64,000 nucleotides of DNA from Bdellovibrio sp. (GCA_016187935.1 JACPIU010000038.1:90271-154270), one strand, 5' to 3'. Counted from the first letter of the stretch, positions 25,357 through 34,366 are shown. Program-made: numbers and translations. The notes: generated from the sequence alone by a model not told the origin.

Positions 25357-26994
25357 TCATTGATAAAAAAGGTTGATGTCACCGCAAAGGTTTTCCTGCT
25401 CCCAAACCGATTGAAAATTTTCAGCGTGAAAAACCACCTGGTCATTTTTATCCCTGCTAAAGAGTAAGACCAGTTTGTATTCGCCTGTCTGACGGTCCAA
25501 ATCGCTGACGTAGGACACATCCATCACCAGTCGCTTGCCATTTTTTCTTCGCGTCTGCTGAATGACGAAGGTAATGGCAGAGGCCACCTGCTCCCTGATC
25601 GCAGGCAGAGGAAGTTCCATTCCCGCCATCATCACCATAGTTTCCAGACGCCTGAGCATATCCAGGGGGGTATTGGCATGGGCCGTGGTCATGGAGCCAT
25701 CGTGGCCAGTATTCATGGCCTGAAGCATATCGAGTGCCTCGCCTCCTCGGCACTCCCCCACGATGATTCTGTCCGGTCGCATACGCAAAGTATTTCTGAT
25801 CAAATCGCGGATATTGACCGAACCTTTGCCTTCCATGTTGGCGGGACGGGTTTCCAATGAAATGACGTGCTCTTGCTGGAGTTGAAGTTCGGCGGCATCC
25901 TCAACCGTGATAATGCGTTCGCCTGAGGGAATAAAATTGGAAATGGCATTGAGAAGGGTGGTTTTACCAGAACCAGTTCCGCCTGAAATGATGATGTTCT
26001 TGTGCGATTCCACAAGCGTCTTTAAGAAAAAGGCCATATGTCTGTTTAACGATTCATATTCCACCAGTTTTTCCATTGTGATCGGAATTTTTGAAAATCT
26101 TCGGATCGTGAGGTTTGGGCCTTTGAGTGCCAGCGGAGGAATGACGGCATTGACTCTGGAACCATCAAGCAAGCGGGCATCTACGATAGGGGAAGATGAA
26201 TCTATCCGTCTGCCCACTTGAGAGACAATGCGCTCGATGACGTTCAAAAGTGCCAGATCGGTTGAAAAGGTCACGGATGAAAGGGTCAACTTGCCGTGTT
26301 TTTCAACATAAATCTGATCCTTACTATTAACCATGATCTCGCTGATAGCACTATCGGCCAGCAAATCTTCTAATGGCCCGAGCCCCAGAACCTCATCCAG
26401 TACCCTCTTTCGAATTTCCTGCGCAGTCTGGGGAAAATCGGCAGGAAACTTCAAGCTAAAGAGCATCTTTCCTAACTTTAAAGAAACCTTGATTTTAAGC
26501 TCCTCGCTTTCCAATTGAGAAATATCATAATGACTAAGATCCAAATCCGATTGCAATCTTTTTGATAAATCTTGCACCAGCAAGGTAGGATCATTTTTGA
26601 TAAACCACAATGGATTGTCTTCACGGCCCTTTGAAATCTCAAAATTATCGCTGGCCCCTGCAATTTGCGGACTCAGAATTATTTTGGTTTTGCCCAGAAA
26701 GATTTTACATTCCTCATCAATAATAACCGTTTCACCCGGACGCAATTTATTACCCCTTACGTACAAGGTAGGATGAATGGCAATACATTTCAAGTGAATG
26801 GACATGCTATTAACCAGCAGAATGGCACAGATGGATGTTTCGCTCTGGGAGAGAGACAAGGCACAGTGAGGTCCACTTCCCACAAAATGTTTTCCCCGCT
26901 CCAAGGTGATGTGCTTTTCTCCGGTAGGAGTGGGCCAGCTGGCCTTGAGTTCAATAATGGTTTTAGTCTCATTATCTTCAAATTGTGATTGCAT
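25357..26994 (-). CDS. tadA: TadA/CpaF secretion ATPase with N-terminal FHA-like domain
   Basis: Hexameric ATPase that powers pilus assembly. Residues ~200-540 are the CpaF-type ATPase: Walker A GGTGSGKTT (338-346), Walker B region RIIVGECRGGEAL and the HDGSMTTAHAN box. Unusually, residues ~12-110 look like an FHA domain (GKHFVGSGPHCALSLS, LYVRGNKLRPGETV). The Arg/Ser/His set needed for phosphothreonine binding is incomplete, so it may be a protein-protein module. Two more FHA-like proteins are encoded at 30833 and 32012. It starts 2 nt after the small pilin gene. Confidence 0.92.
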   Translation of the reverse strand: MQSQFEDNETKTIIELKASWPTPTGEKHITLERGKHFVGSGPHCALSLSQSETSICAILLVNSMSIHLKCIAIHPTLYVRGNKLRPGETVIIDEECKIFLGKTKIILSPQIAGASDNFEISKGREDNPLWFIKNDPTLLVQDLSKRLQSDLDLSHYDISQLESEELKIKVSLKLGKMLFSLKFPADFPQTAQEIRKRVLDEVLGLGPLEDLLADSAISEIMVNSKDQIYVEKHGKLTLSSVTFSTDLALLNVIERIVSQVGRRIDSSSPIVDARLLDGSRVNAVIPPLALKGPNLTIRRFSKIPITMEKLVEYESLNRHMAFFLKTLVESHKNIIISGGTGSGKTTLLNAISNFIPSGERIITVEDAAELQLQQEHVISLETRPANMEGKGSVNIRDLIRNTLRMRPDRIIVGECRGGEALDMLQAMNTGHDGSMTTAHANTPLDMLRRLETMVMMAGMELPLPAIREQVASAITFVIQQTRRKNGKRLVMDVSYVSDLDRQTGEYKLVLLFSRDKNDQVVFHAENFQSVWEQENLCGDINLFYQ

Positions 26995-26996
26995 AT

Positions 26997-27176
26997 TTAC
27001 ACCGGCAACTTAAGGATTTGAATCATGTCCGCCAAAGGGGTCTCAAAGAGCAAAGTACGGGTTTGATCCATGATGCCCAGAAAATGAAGGGCCAGGCCTA
27101 AGATCAAGGCCAGCATGAGATATTCAACTGTACTCTGACCAGACTGACATTGAATTAATTTCCCGCAATTTTTCAT
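26997..27176 (-). CDS. Short Flp-type minor pilin
   Basis: A 59-residue gene. The product starts MKNCGKLIQCQSG, followed by QSTVEYLMLALILGLAL: a Tad-type prepilin leader with the G/xxxxEY processing site and a hydrophobic helix. The C-terminus is short (to KLPV). AAGGAAA precedes the ATG at 27176, which overlaps the cpaB stop by 4 nt (ATGA), and tadA starts 2 nt after its stop. It should be processed by the prepilin peptidase at 28195. The major pilin is probably the separate gene at 28924. Confidence 0.82.
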   Translation of the reverse strand: MKNCGKLIQCQSGQSTVEYLMLALILGLALHFLGIMDQTRTLLFETPLADMIQILKLPV

Positions 27177-28051
27177 TTTCCTTTCTCCTCTTTGTGAACA
27201 GCACTCGCTTTGAAAATAATCTGGTCTTTGATAGTCACTTTAAAGTTTCCACCTCCAGAAGCACTTCTGATAATCTTACTATCCAAAAATTTTCCCATAT
27301 CCACACCGTCCGCTCCCAGTGTTTCCTTATCGACAGAGTTGGCAATGTCTTCCGGGTTTCGAAGAGACACAGAAAAACTGCCCTTTTTCTCGGCAAAACT
27401 CAAAAGTTCAAATTCATCGGGAGTGACAAAAAAACCAATTTCCGAACCTGTCGGTCCCTTGGAGGTGCTCCAACTTGTATTCTTCCCGACCGTCACCAAA
27501 GTGACATTTTGCAACAGACTAAAAGTGGTTTCACCACGATCCGGCAAGTTCATGGTGGTAATAATATCCACATGATCATTGGGGCGCACCCAGCCTTGGC
27601 CTAGCATTTTATCGTTAATGCTCATGGTATAAAAACGTTTGCCTAAAGGGATTTTCATGGCAATGGCATCTTTGTCCGAATCCGCCATGTTTGTGAGCAA
27701 CAGGGGATCACCTTTTTTGACATCCGCAAGCAGTCGGCGATTTAAAATTCGTTGATACTGATCACCCGGAATCATGTTTTCTGTAATACTGACGGCCAAA
27801 AAGTTTTTAACATTCAGATGCTGTTTGCCAATCAGCGTATCGCGATTCATGTCTTCGGCAAAAACCACGATGCTTTGGGTTTTATTGAGGTTTTTATAAT
27901 ATGAAATTTTTTGACTCTCGTAGCCTTTACGCAGCAATCCTGACAGGATGGACAGCGCGAATGCCAGCCCTATTAAGAGTGATTCGACTCTCCATAAAGG
28001 AGATTTTTTCAAATTTATAAGTTTTGCAGTCAATAACGATGTGGATTCCAT
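27173..28051 (-). CDS. cpaB: CpaB/RcpC-like pilus assembly protein
   Basis: A periplasmic protein anchored by one N-terminal membrane helix (SLLIGLAFALSILSGLL), followed by a SAF-like domain (VVFAEDMNRDTLIGKQHL, ILNRRLLADVKKGDPLL) and the RcpC segment (QGWVRPNDHVDIITT, FSLLQNVTLVTVG). It stabilises the secretin in known Tad systems. Start ATG 28051 is preceded by GGAGGACAGT. It is the first gene of the cpaB-pilin-tadABC operon, facing tadV across a 143-nt control region. Confidence 0.88.
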   Translation of the reverse strand: MESTSLLTAKLINLKKSPLWRVESLLIGLAFALSILSGLLRKGYESQKISYYKNLNKTQSIVVFAEDMNRDTLIGKQHLNVKNFLAVSITENMIPGDQYQRILNRRLLADVKKGDPLLLTNMADSDKDAIAMKIPLGKRFYTMSINDKMLGQGWVRPNDHVDIITTMNLPDRGETTFSLLQNVTLVTVGKNTSWSTSKGPTGSEIGFFVTPDEFELLSFAEKKGSFSVSLRNPEDIANSVDKETLGADGVDMGKFLDSKIIRSASGGGNFKVTIKDQIIFKASAVHKEEKGK

Positions 28052-28107
28052 ACTGTCCTCCAACGAAAGTTTCCGCCTCTCATTATGCTCCAATCGCCCC
28101 CTTCAGA

Positions 28108-28144
28108 TTTGACCATGATTGCACAGCAATTGCAGATAAATGAT
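28108..28144 (-). promoter_or_regulatory. Shared element in the second divergent Tad promoter region
   Basis: Read on the minus strand this begins ATCATTT, then CTGCAATTG, TGTG and, after a 2-nt longer gap, GGTCA, matching the element at 21184-21215. It also contains nested palindromes, ATTGC-ACA-GCAAT and GCAATTGC. It lies between cpaB (start 57 nt away) and the prepilin peptidase gene (start 51 nt away). This supports joint control of the Tad blocks. Confidence 0.5.
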
Positions 28145-28194
28145 TGAATAATCCCGGGCGTAAAGTTAACTGGCCTTTTTGGGAGGTGCTTGTG

Positions 28195-28863
28195 ATGAAA
28201 ATTCATCTATTTTTGACATTATTGATTTTGATCGCCGGCCATTTTTTTCTGATCCCAAAAAGTTTACGATACTACTGTCTTGAGTATTTTTCTTATTGCC
28301 CCCTTCACCGTCATCTGCTCTTGCGTGTTGTTCGATATTTTGCATTTTCCTTGGCCGGGGTGGCGCTGTCAGCATGGCAATTTCCATTGACATCCATGCC
28401 CCTTTTGGGTCTGTTTGCCATCTTATTTAGCGCCACAATTATTTTCGATTTGGAACTTCAAATCATTCCTGACTGGATTCACTGGCTCGGTATTCCGGCC
28501 ACGATGACGTTCATATTAACCAAGCTGCCGCTAGTGGGAAAAGGCGATCTTTTTTCCATGGCCTTAGCGATCGGACTTCCCCTTGGTCTCCTTACTATCA
28601 ATTTCATTTTTTCTAAACTGACCAAGGGTGAGGGATTGGGGTCTGGTGATATCAAACTTCTGTTCTGGCTTTCGTTACTCGCCGGCCCATCCATTTATTC
28701 TGTTTTCGCTCTTGCGGTCGTGATTGCCCTTTTGCAAAACATTTTCCGCATTATAAGGAGGCGCAAAGAAACTTTTCCTTTTGGGCCGGCAATCATCTAT
28801 GCCTTTTGCCTCTTTTTTATCAAACATGCACTTTGGGTCAATCCCAGTAAATTTCACCTTTAA
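28195..28863 (+). CDS. tadV: TadV/CpaA-type prepilin peptidase (A24 family)
   Basis: A polytopic inner-membrane aspartic protease that removes pilin leaders. The two catalytic Asp motifs are visible: IIFDLELQIIPD and GLGSGDIKLL. No N-methylation domain is present, as expected for CpaA/TadV-type enzymes. The start is ATG 28195, preceded by GGGAGGTGCTTGTG; the open frame from 28144 runs through the control region. It leads the plus-strand pilin/secretin block. Substrates should include the Flp pilins and both TadE proteins. Confidence 0.88.
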   Translation: MKIHLFLTLLILIAGHFFLIPKSLRYYCLEYFSYCPLHRHLLLRVVRYFAFSLAGVALSAWQFPLTSMPLLGLFAILFSATIIFDLELQIIPDWIHWLGIPATMTFILTKLPLVGKGDLFSMALAIGLPLGLLTINFIFSKLTKGEGLGSGDIKLLFWLSLLAGPSIYSVFALAVVIALLQNIFRIIRRRKETFPFGPAIIYAFCLFFIKHALWVNPSKFHL

Positions 28864-28869
28864 TTTTCA

Positions 28870-28891
28870 GCTAACCTGTTTACAGGTCAGC
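28870..28891 (+). terminator. Hairpin between prepilin peptidase and flp pilin
   Basis: Arms GCTAACCTG and CAGGTCAGC pair with one A-C mismatch around a TTTA loop, 6 nt after the tadV stop. No U-run follows, so it is more likely a processing or partial-termination structure that separates the strongly expressed pilin mRNA from tadV than a complete terminator. Confidence 0.35.
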
Positions 28892-28923
28892 ACGACGCTG
28901 AATTAAACTTCAAGGAGATACTG

Positions 28924-29208
28924 ATGAAAAACATGAAAAAAATGGCCGGACAAGGAACAGCTGAGTACTTGGTACTTTTGGTTCTGATTGCAGTGGGCAC
29001 CATTGGCATTTCCAGCTACTTTGGCAAAACCATCGAGCATAAAATGACTCAGGTTACTTCCGCCATTTCCGGCAATGATGCTGGAGTTGCTTCGGCCCGT
29101 GATGCTGCTACCGCCAGCGCACAGGAAGCCGTTACCACCTTCCAAAATACAAGACATGGTATGGATTTAGACAAACCATTGAACTACGCCGGTGTTCAAG
29201 AAGAATAA
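28924..29208 (+). CDS. flp: Flp-type pilin, probable major subunit
   Basis: A 94-residue prepilin. The short basic leader MKNMKKMAG is followed by QGTAEYLVLLVLIAVGTI, with the G/xxxxEY processing site of Flp pilins. The C-terminal 55 residues (Ala/Ser-rich, then HGMDLDKPLNYAGVQEE) extend beyond the usual short Flp. AAGGAG lies at ideal spacing. A strong terminator directly follows, consistent with a separate abundant transcript, so I take it as the major pilin. Confidence 0.88.
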   Translation: MKNMKKMAGQGTAEYLVLLVLIAVGTIGISSYFGKTIEHKMTQVTSAISGNDAGVASARDAATASAQEAVTTFQNTRHGMDLDKPLNYAGVQEE

Positions 29209-29230
29209 CTTGAAAAATCCGGTCGGACGC

Positions 29231-29266
29231 AAAGGGCCTTGCATTTATGCAGGGCCCTTTTTTTTT
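29231..29266 (+). terminator. Rho-independent terminator after flp
   Basis: Arms AAAGGGCCTTGCAT and ATGCAGGGCCCTTT pair over 14 positions with one G-U pair and are followed directly by a run of T. This is a classic intrinsic terminator 22 nt after the flp stop. Confidence 0.9.
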
Positions 29267-29304
29267 GACCTTCTGATCTAAGCTGCTTGCCAGAAGAGGT
29301 AAAT

Positions 29305-29340
29305 TTCAGTCAAACGCCTCATCTGTAAGAAGCCTATAAT
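29305..29340 (+). promoter_or_regulatory. Possible promoter for the secretin operon
   Basis: A consensus -10 hexamer TATAAT lies at 29335-29340, 44 nt before the secretin start and downstream of the flp terminator. No good -35 is seen at standard spacing (AAACGC at 29312), so the promoter may be activator-dependent. AGGATTTCTT before the ATG at 29385 is the ribosome site. Confidence 0.4.
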
Positions 29341-29384
29341 GGATTGAGGCAAGTTTCGATTGCCGTCTTCAACCAGGATTTCTT

Positions 29385-30815
29385 ATGCTAATTTTTCGAA
29401 TAATTTTCACTCTCGTTTTCATTATTGTGGTCATCCATGAGGCCTACGCTATCGAGCAAGTCCGCCTGGAAATCGGTCAGTCTCACGAAATAAAATTCGA
29501 TTCCACTATCAAGGAAATTGAGCTGGATAAGGAAAATGTGGTTTTGGTGCGAAAGGGAGACAACAAAACCAGCGCCATTTTTGCCGCAAAGAATAACGGT
29601 GAGATCAACGCAGAGATCATATTGGACGATAACAGTAGCAAGAAATTTCATTTCACTATCGGCGCTTCCGATTCAAAACTAAAATTGCTTCAAAGTATTG
29701 AAAAAGAACTTGGATTCATACCCGGAATTAATACCAGCATCTCAAAAAATCAGGTTTTCATTTCGGGAAAACTGCTGAAAGAGTCCGCCATTGATCAGTT
29801 GAAGGAAATCAAGCAAAAATATCCGAGTTTGATTGTGGATGGAACTGAACGGCTGATTTCGAGGCCTGAAGTCATTGTGGATACCATCAATCGAATTCTG
29901 AAAAAAAACAAAATACCAAATATCCAGGCAAAAAACTATGCAACATATATTCAACTGATCGGAAGTCCCAAAAGTGAATCGGAAAAAAATCTTGCCCTGA
30001 AACTGGCCAGAAGTATTGATCAAGGCATCGAGGATGCCATGGACGCCAAATTATCAGCGGCACCTGCCGTGGTCATTGAAATGATGTTTGTGGAAGTCAG
30101 TAAAACCGACAATCTCCGACTGGGATTAAAGGGCGACCCCATTAGCGGCAAAGACACCGCCTATGCCTTTGCCACAGGCACGATTCCCTTAAAAAGCGGC
30201 AATACCGGACCTATTCATTGGCAGCTTACTGATCTCTCGCTCTTTTTGGAGCTGGTTAAAACCAGCGGAAGAAATCGGGTCTTATCACGCCCCAAGCTCA
30301 TTTCCCGCTCGGGAGAAAAGGCCATATTCCATTCAGGCGGTACTTTCTACATGGAGAGCATCCAATTTGCAGAAGGTAAGAAAGAAATCGTTATCACCAG
30401 TGTCCAACATGGCATTGAACTGGAAATTGAGCCCAAAGTCGACGGTCTGGGACAAATTGACGCCAAAATCCTGGCCTCGGTCAAGGATATTACCGAACCT
30501 AAGGTGGAAGGCGGACTTCCCTCTCTCGCTGTCAACAAAGTGCAAACCGCAGTCACGCTGAGAGACGGTCAGAGTATCCTGCTAAGCGGCCTGAGCAAAA
30601 AAAGAAATAAGAAGGAAGTCAGCAAGGTGCCTTTTTTGGGAGATGTCCCGCTCATGGGAGAACTCTTCAAAAGTCGCAAGTTTGAGGATGAAGAAGTCGA
30701 ACTTTTGGTCCTCGTTACCATGAAACTGGCCGAACCTTCAAATGACGGACTGGCGGCCTCCGAAAAGATGTGGGACAAGGCCGAAAGTGATGTGGAATTC
30801 AGTGTATTTGACTGA
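29385..30815 (+). CDS. rcpA: RcpA/CpaC-type secretin of the Tad pilus
   Basis: Outer-membrane channel protein. A signal peptide (IIFTLVFIIVVIHEAYA) precedes an N-terminal pilus/BON-like region (residues ~23-200). The secretin domain (~220-455) has RVLSRPKLISRSGEKA, VTLRDGQSILLSGL and the closing KVPFLGDVPLMGELFKS. The 476-residue length fits the family. It follows the flp terminator and so is expressed separately from the pilin. FHA-like membrane proteins follow after 17 and 9 nt. Confidence 0.92.
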   Translation: MLIFRIIFTLVFIIVVIHEAYAIEQVRLEIGQSHEIKFDSTIKEIELDKENVVLVRKGDNKTSAIFAAKNNGEINAEIILDDNSSKKFHFTIGASDSKLKLLQSIEKELGFIPGINTSISKNQVFISGKLLKESAIDQLKEIKQKYPSLIVDGTERLISRPEVIVDTINRILKKNKIPNIQAKNYATYIQLIGSPKSESEKNLALKLARSIDQGIEDAMDAKLSAAPAVVIEMMFVEVSKTDNLRLGLKGDPISGKDTAYAFATGTIPLKSGNTGPIHWQLTDLSLFLELVKTSGRNRVLSRPKLISRSGEKAIFHSGGTFYMESIQFAEGKKEIVITSVQHGIELEIEPKVDGLGQIDAKILASVKDITEPKVEGGLPSLAVNKVQTAVTLRDGQSILLSGLSKKRNKKEVSKVPFLGDVPLMGELFKSRKFEDEEVELLVLVTMKLAEPSNDGLAASEKMWDKAESDVEFSVFD

Positions 30816-30832
30816 CACGAGGAAATATTTTG

Positions 30833-32002
30833 ATGTCCATGAAGGAACATGACACAGCGTTCATCAAAGTCTCCTTGAAAGGAGACTCACGGATACACTA
30901 TTTAAAGCTCCCGATGAGCATGGGTGGCAAAGGCTGTGATGTTATCCTCCACTCTCGCCCATCGACCACACCCGAATTCCATCTTCAAATACATCAGGGG
31001 AAATTGGTAGCGCGCTATCAAAAAACCGGGCTTGCGGTTGATCTACAGTTCTTTACCTGTATGGGTGTTTTAATCGAAGGACCATTTTTTAAAACTCCCC
31101 CCAAAAAAGACGATTACAAAACCAAAGTTCAGCTTAGGCAAAAATTTTCCCTGTCAAGAAAAGTGCGCATTATTTTGCTCGCCAGTTTTCTATCCCTCAT
31201 TTTTGCAGGAGTAATTGTAGCGCTAAAACAAAAACTGCGATCACCGTCACCGGAGCTGTCTCAAATACCGATCATCTTAGAAGAGGGAGTTCTACAGCAA
31301 AAACCTTTTGGGTATACCCCGATGATTGCCGGCCATCAGAGCGCGATTCATTTCCAATGGTCAACAAAAAACCAGAATGTACCTTATCTTTTTTCCTTTT
31401 TTGCAGGATCGCTGGATATCAATCACGAACTGCTCGTGGCCATCAATTCACGTGTCATCTATCAATATTCTCTCGATATTAATTGTATCGAGAGTTTCTG
31501 TCCCATTGAAATCATCATTCCGGCGGCCTATTTACAAAAAAAAATCAATCGCCTGAGTGTGCTGCACAAGCAAAAGGAGAGCTTCTATCTCATCAAAGAT
31601 ATACTTTTAACTCCTCTCCCTTCAGCCTCAGAGGACGAACAAGTAGAAATTCAGCGAAAAAAAGAATTGGCCCGCAGCTATTTTAAAGATCGTCATATCT
31701 CCTACGCTAATCTGATGAGCGCCCATTCTCAAATCATCCCTGCTTTGGAGTTGGTCAAAAAAAGGCAAGTTCCCGAGGAACTGCAAATTGAAGTCAAGAT
31801 TTTGGCCAAAAATATTGAAGATCAATTGCACCAGACCATACAAAAGCTGGAAAATGAAATGACCAATCAACTGAAACTGCAACTTCATCATGAGGCGATA
31901 AAGAGCGGTGAACAGTTGATCAGACTTTACGCGGAATCCGACTATATAAAACGCAATCGGCTGATCGCCTTGATGGCGCGACTTAAAATGAAAAAAATAT
32001 AG
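30833..32002 (+). CDS. FHA-like single-pass membrane protein of the Tad locus
   Basis: Residues ~8-90 look like a degenerate FHA domain (LPMSMGGKGCDVILHS, EFHLQIHQGKLVARY). A membrane helix at ~112-132 (IILLASFLSLIFAGVIVAL) is followed by a periplasmic beta-rich part and a C-terminal helical region (LAKNIEDQLHQTIQKLENE) that may form a coiled coil. The order FHA-helix-periplasmic domain recalls inner-ring proteins of type III secretion (YscD/PrgH), but no sequence family is certain. Start ATG 30833 has GAGGAAAT upstream. Confidence 0.6.
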   Translation: MSMKEHDTAFIKVSLKGDSRIHYLKLPMSMGGKGCDVILHSRPSTTPEFHLQIHQGKLVARYQKTGLAVDLQFFTCMGVLIEGPFFKTPPKKDDYKTKVQLRQKFSLSRKVRIILLASFLSLIFAGVIVALKQKLRSPSPELSQIPIILEEGVLQQKPFGYTPMIAGHQSAIHFQWSTKNQNVPYLFSFFAGSLDINHELLVAINSRVIYQYSLDINCIESFCPIEIIIPAAYLQKKINRLSVLHKQKESFYLIKDILLTPLPSASEDEQVEIQRKKELARSYFKDRHISYANLMSAHSQIIPALELVKKRQVPEELQIEVKILAKNIEDQLHQTIQKLENEMTNQLKLQLHHEAIKSGEQLIRLYAESDYIKRNRLIALMARLKMKKI

Positions 32003-32011
32003 GATAAAACT

Positions 32012-33076
32012 ATGGATTCATTTACCGTGCAAACCAACGATGGCGAGATTACAACCGATCTGATGACAGAAGACTTATCCCTCGCAGAAGAAGCATCAGC
32101 TTCAAAAATTTTCGGACTGATTTGTCTGACCGAGACTAGTGAAAGCTTTGATCTGGCGTCAGGACAAAATGAAGAAATTTTGCCGGGACTGATTCTTAAG
32201 GTCAATGAACAGGGAAATGGAATCTTGGAACTGACCCAACCATCCGAACTGGATGTCAAAATATCCGGCAAACGTGTGGCCGAAGTGGCCCAATTCCAAG
32301 GCAATGATCTGATCAGTATAGGGAAAAAGGATTTTCTACTGACGGCAAAAGAAGGTGCCGTAATCAGTCCCGATGCCTTCGAGTTAGAAATCGACAATGA
32401 CGAGCATGCTGATGAGGAGAAAATCGAGTTTGATAATGGATTTGAAATAAAACCGTCTCATGCCCAGTATACCAACGATAAGCATAAGAATGAATCATTG
32501 GAAGTTGAAGGCGAGGGCCGGAGCGACAGCAATAGATATGCAGAAAACAAGCAGTGCCGAAAAAGAAATATTTTCTCTCTCTTTGTGTATGGTATGACCT
32601 GCATGATCATTGCCTCTTTTGGCTTTCTTCTATTCATGAACAGTAAAATCAGCGACTTTAATCGCATGGCAGAGATGGCCAATATTTTCCAACACAAGAT
32701 GGCGCGGTTACTCAATCGCAAACCAAAAGTTGTGGTTAAACCAATTCAAATTCAAATGGAACAAATCATTGAGGAAGTACCATCTCCGGCACCACAACCT
32801 GAAGAGACAACCATCAAGAAGAAAAGAAGATCAAGCTCCAACAGTAATTCCAGCTCCCTTGCGCCAAAAACAGATCGGGCCGAAAAGTCCAAGAAAAAAC
32901 CGTCCATGACTCTCGGACAAAAGGATCGCGAACGCGTTTTCAAGGAGATCGAAATGTTGAAACTTGAATATAAGCTTGATCCCTTTAATGTGCGCAAATC
33001 CTTACAGGAGATGCGGGATTCGATCAGTGATCTATCTCTCAGAAGAAAAATCGACATGGTTCTGCAAAAGCTCTAA
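32012..33076 (+). CDS. Second FHA-like single-pass membrane protein of the Tad locus
   Basis: Residues ~30-115 could be another FHA-like beta-sandwich (ILPGLILKVNEQGNGILEL, DLISIGKKDFLLTA). An acidic linker is followed by a membrane helix at ~190-210 (GMTCMIIASFGFLLFMN). The exported part holds a Pro-rich stretch, a Lys/Ser-rich linker (KKKRRSSSNSNSSS) and a charged helical end. It begins 9 nt after its neighbour and may partner with it in an inner-membrane ring. No clear homologue is recognised. Confidence 0.55.
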   Translation: MDSFTVQTNDGEITTDLMTEDLSLAEEASASKIFGLICLTETSESFDLASGQNEEILPGLILKVNEQGNGILELTQPSELDVKISGKRVAEVAQFQGNDLISIGKKDFLLTAKEGAVISPDAFELEIDNDEHADEEKIEFDNGFEIKPSHAQYTNDKHKNESLEVEGEGRSDSNRYAENKQCRKRNIFSLFVYGMTCMIIASFGFLLFMNSKISDFNRMAEMANIFQHKMARLLNRKPKVVVKPIQIQMEQIIEEVPSPAPQPEETTIKKKRRSSSNSNSSSLAPKTDRAEKSKKKPSMTLGQKDRERVFKEIEMLKLEYKLDPFNVRKSLQEMRDSISDLSLRRKIDMVLQKL

Positions 33077-33109
33077 CAATTTATCTTAACCTTCATGATA
33101 AAAAAATGA

Positions 33110-34366
33110 TCAGAATTTGATTTCAAATACAGACTTTTTCGCGCCATCAACGGCAAAATCATAAAAGCATTGCAACTCGTCGGTAGCAACCTGGCCGCAC
33201 ATAACTCCGAAACTGGTGCTTTGAGCAATATCACTCACTGTGCTCTTAAATGGCACAAGAAAATACTTTTCTTCGGGACTTGTGGCATATCTGTAAACCT
33301 TCCCAGACTCTGACAACAAGAATTCATGGGTCATTTTAGATATCTTTTCCGGTGAGTTAAATCGCTGCAGGGATTTTATATTGGCAATCATTTCCATCTC
33401 ATTGTGCACTTTGGGAGCATACCAATACTCTCCATTGCTTTTGAGCACGCCCCAAGGATATGGGGTCATTTCTTTGATTCCTTCCAGATAGACTGGAGAG
33501 CGGCGGGAGAATTCAATATTGGGAAGAGCGCAATCCGTACTTTGCCCTGGTTCATCCATCCATTTGCAGGGAAAGGGTGCGCAAATCAGTTGATGGGCAG
33601 TGCTAATAATACAGATGTAATTTGCCGGATTGAGAACACTTCTAATCGTGATCCCGCCCGAAAAATCATCTTTTTTAAAGGTCACGGGAATCGGTTGTCC
33701 GATTGGGCCGGAGGGAAATGTTTGAAACGCATATCTTCGCAATTCCATTGATGCATCCTGATACACTATTGTTAAGAATTGATAATTTCTAAAAATCGCT
33801 GCGATCGGATTGTCCAATCTCACCCATCCCGTAGTTTGCACCAGTTTAAAGTCATCAATCAGGGAAACATCGTAAGGAAATTTGTCATAAAAAAACAGCT
33901 TACCGCCCTCAAGCGCGAGCAGAAATGAGCTTTGCTCGCGGAAAAAAGAGGTTATTTTTCCCTCAATCGGAAATTCTAACGGCCTTGTTCTCGTTAATCT
34001 TTCTTTGTAAAAACTGTTGCAGTGTAATTTCCCTGCTTGGTTCAAATGACAGATCAAATTTCGCGCAACAAAATAATTTGATTTTACCGTCGGGGCAAGG
34101 GCGGTATGTTTGGTTTGATTCTCATCGGGAACGGCCACCGCCAGATCATTTTGATAATATTCTTTTTTGACAACATTGCCGGTCTTGTCCTTTTCTATCT
34201 TGGGGCCATGCTGAATGTATTTGCCGTCCCTCTTAATCTGACAACTCTCCACGCGATTGCCTGAAACTGGAGAATCATAGGCAATAAGAAGGCCCTCACC
34301 GCAATTCAACGCTTCTGCTGACTGTCCCTCAATAATGGCAAGGAAAAGGAAAAATAGAATAATCAT
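33110..34366 (-). CDS. Exported protein of unknown function
   Basis: A signal peptide (MIILFFLFLAIIEGQSAEA) precedes 400 residues with regularly spaced Cys. Residues ~45-75 (DGKYIQHGPKIEKDKTG) look like a MORN/YwqK-type repeat. The rest has a repeated pattern of about 50 residues with conserved Gly and aromatic positions, reminiscent of a beta-propeller such as RCC1; this is weak. The ribosome site is poor. It is convergent with the Tad operon and probably unrelated to it. Confidence 0.6.
   Translation of the reverse strand: MIILFFLFLAIIEGQSAEALNCGEGLLIAYDSPVSGNRVESCQIKRDGKYIQHGPKIEKDKTGNVVKKEYYQNDLAVAVPDENQTKHTALAPTVKSNYFVARNLICHLNQAGKLHCNSFYKERLTRTRPLEFPIEGKITSFFREQSSFLLALEGGKLFFYDKFPYDVSLIDDFKLVQTTGWVRLDNPIAAIFRNYQFLTIVYQDASMELRRYAFQTFPSGPIGQPIPVTFKKDDFSGGITIRSVLNPANYICIISTAHQLICAPFPCKWMDEPGQSTDCALPNIEFSRRSPVYLEGIKEMTPYPWGVLKSNGEYWYAPKVHNEMEMIANIKSLQRFNSPEKISKMTHEFLLSESGKVYRYATSPEEKYFLVPFKSTVSDIAQSTSFGVMCGQVATDELQCFYDFAVDGAKKSVFEIKF

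Noticed and set aside
16331..29230. CCGGTCGGACGC occurs at 16331 and at 29219
   Set aside because: A 12-base repeat is expected by chance in 64 kb, and the two contexts do not resemble each other.
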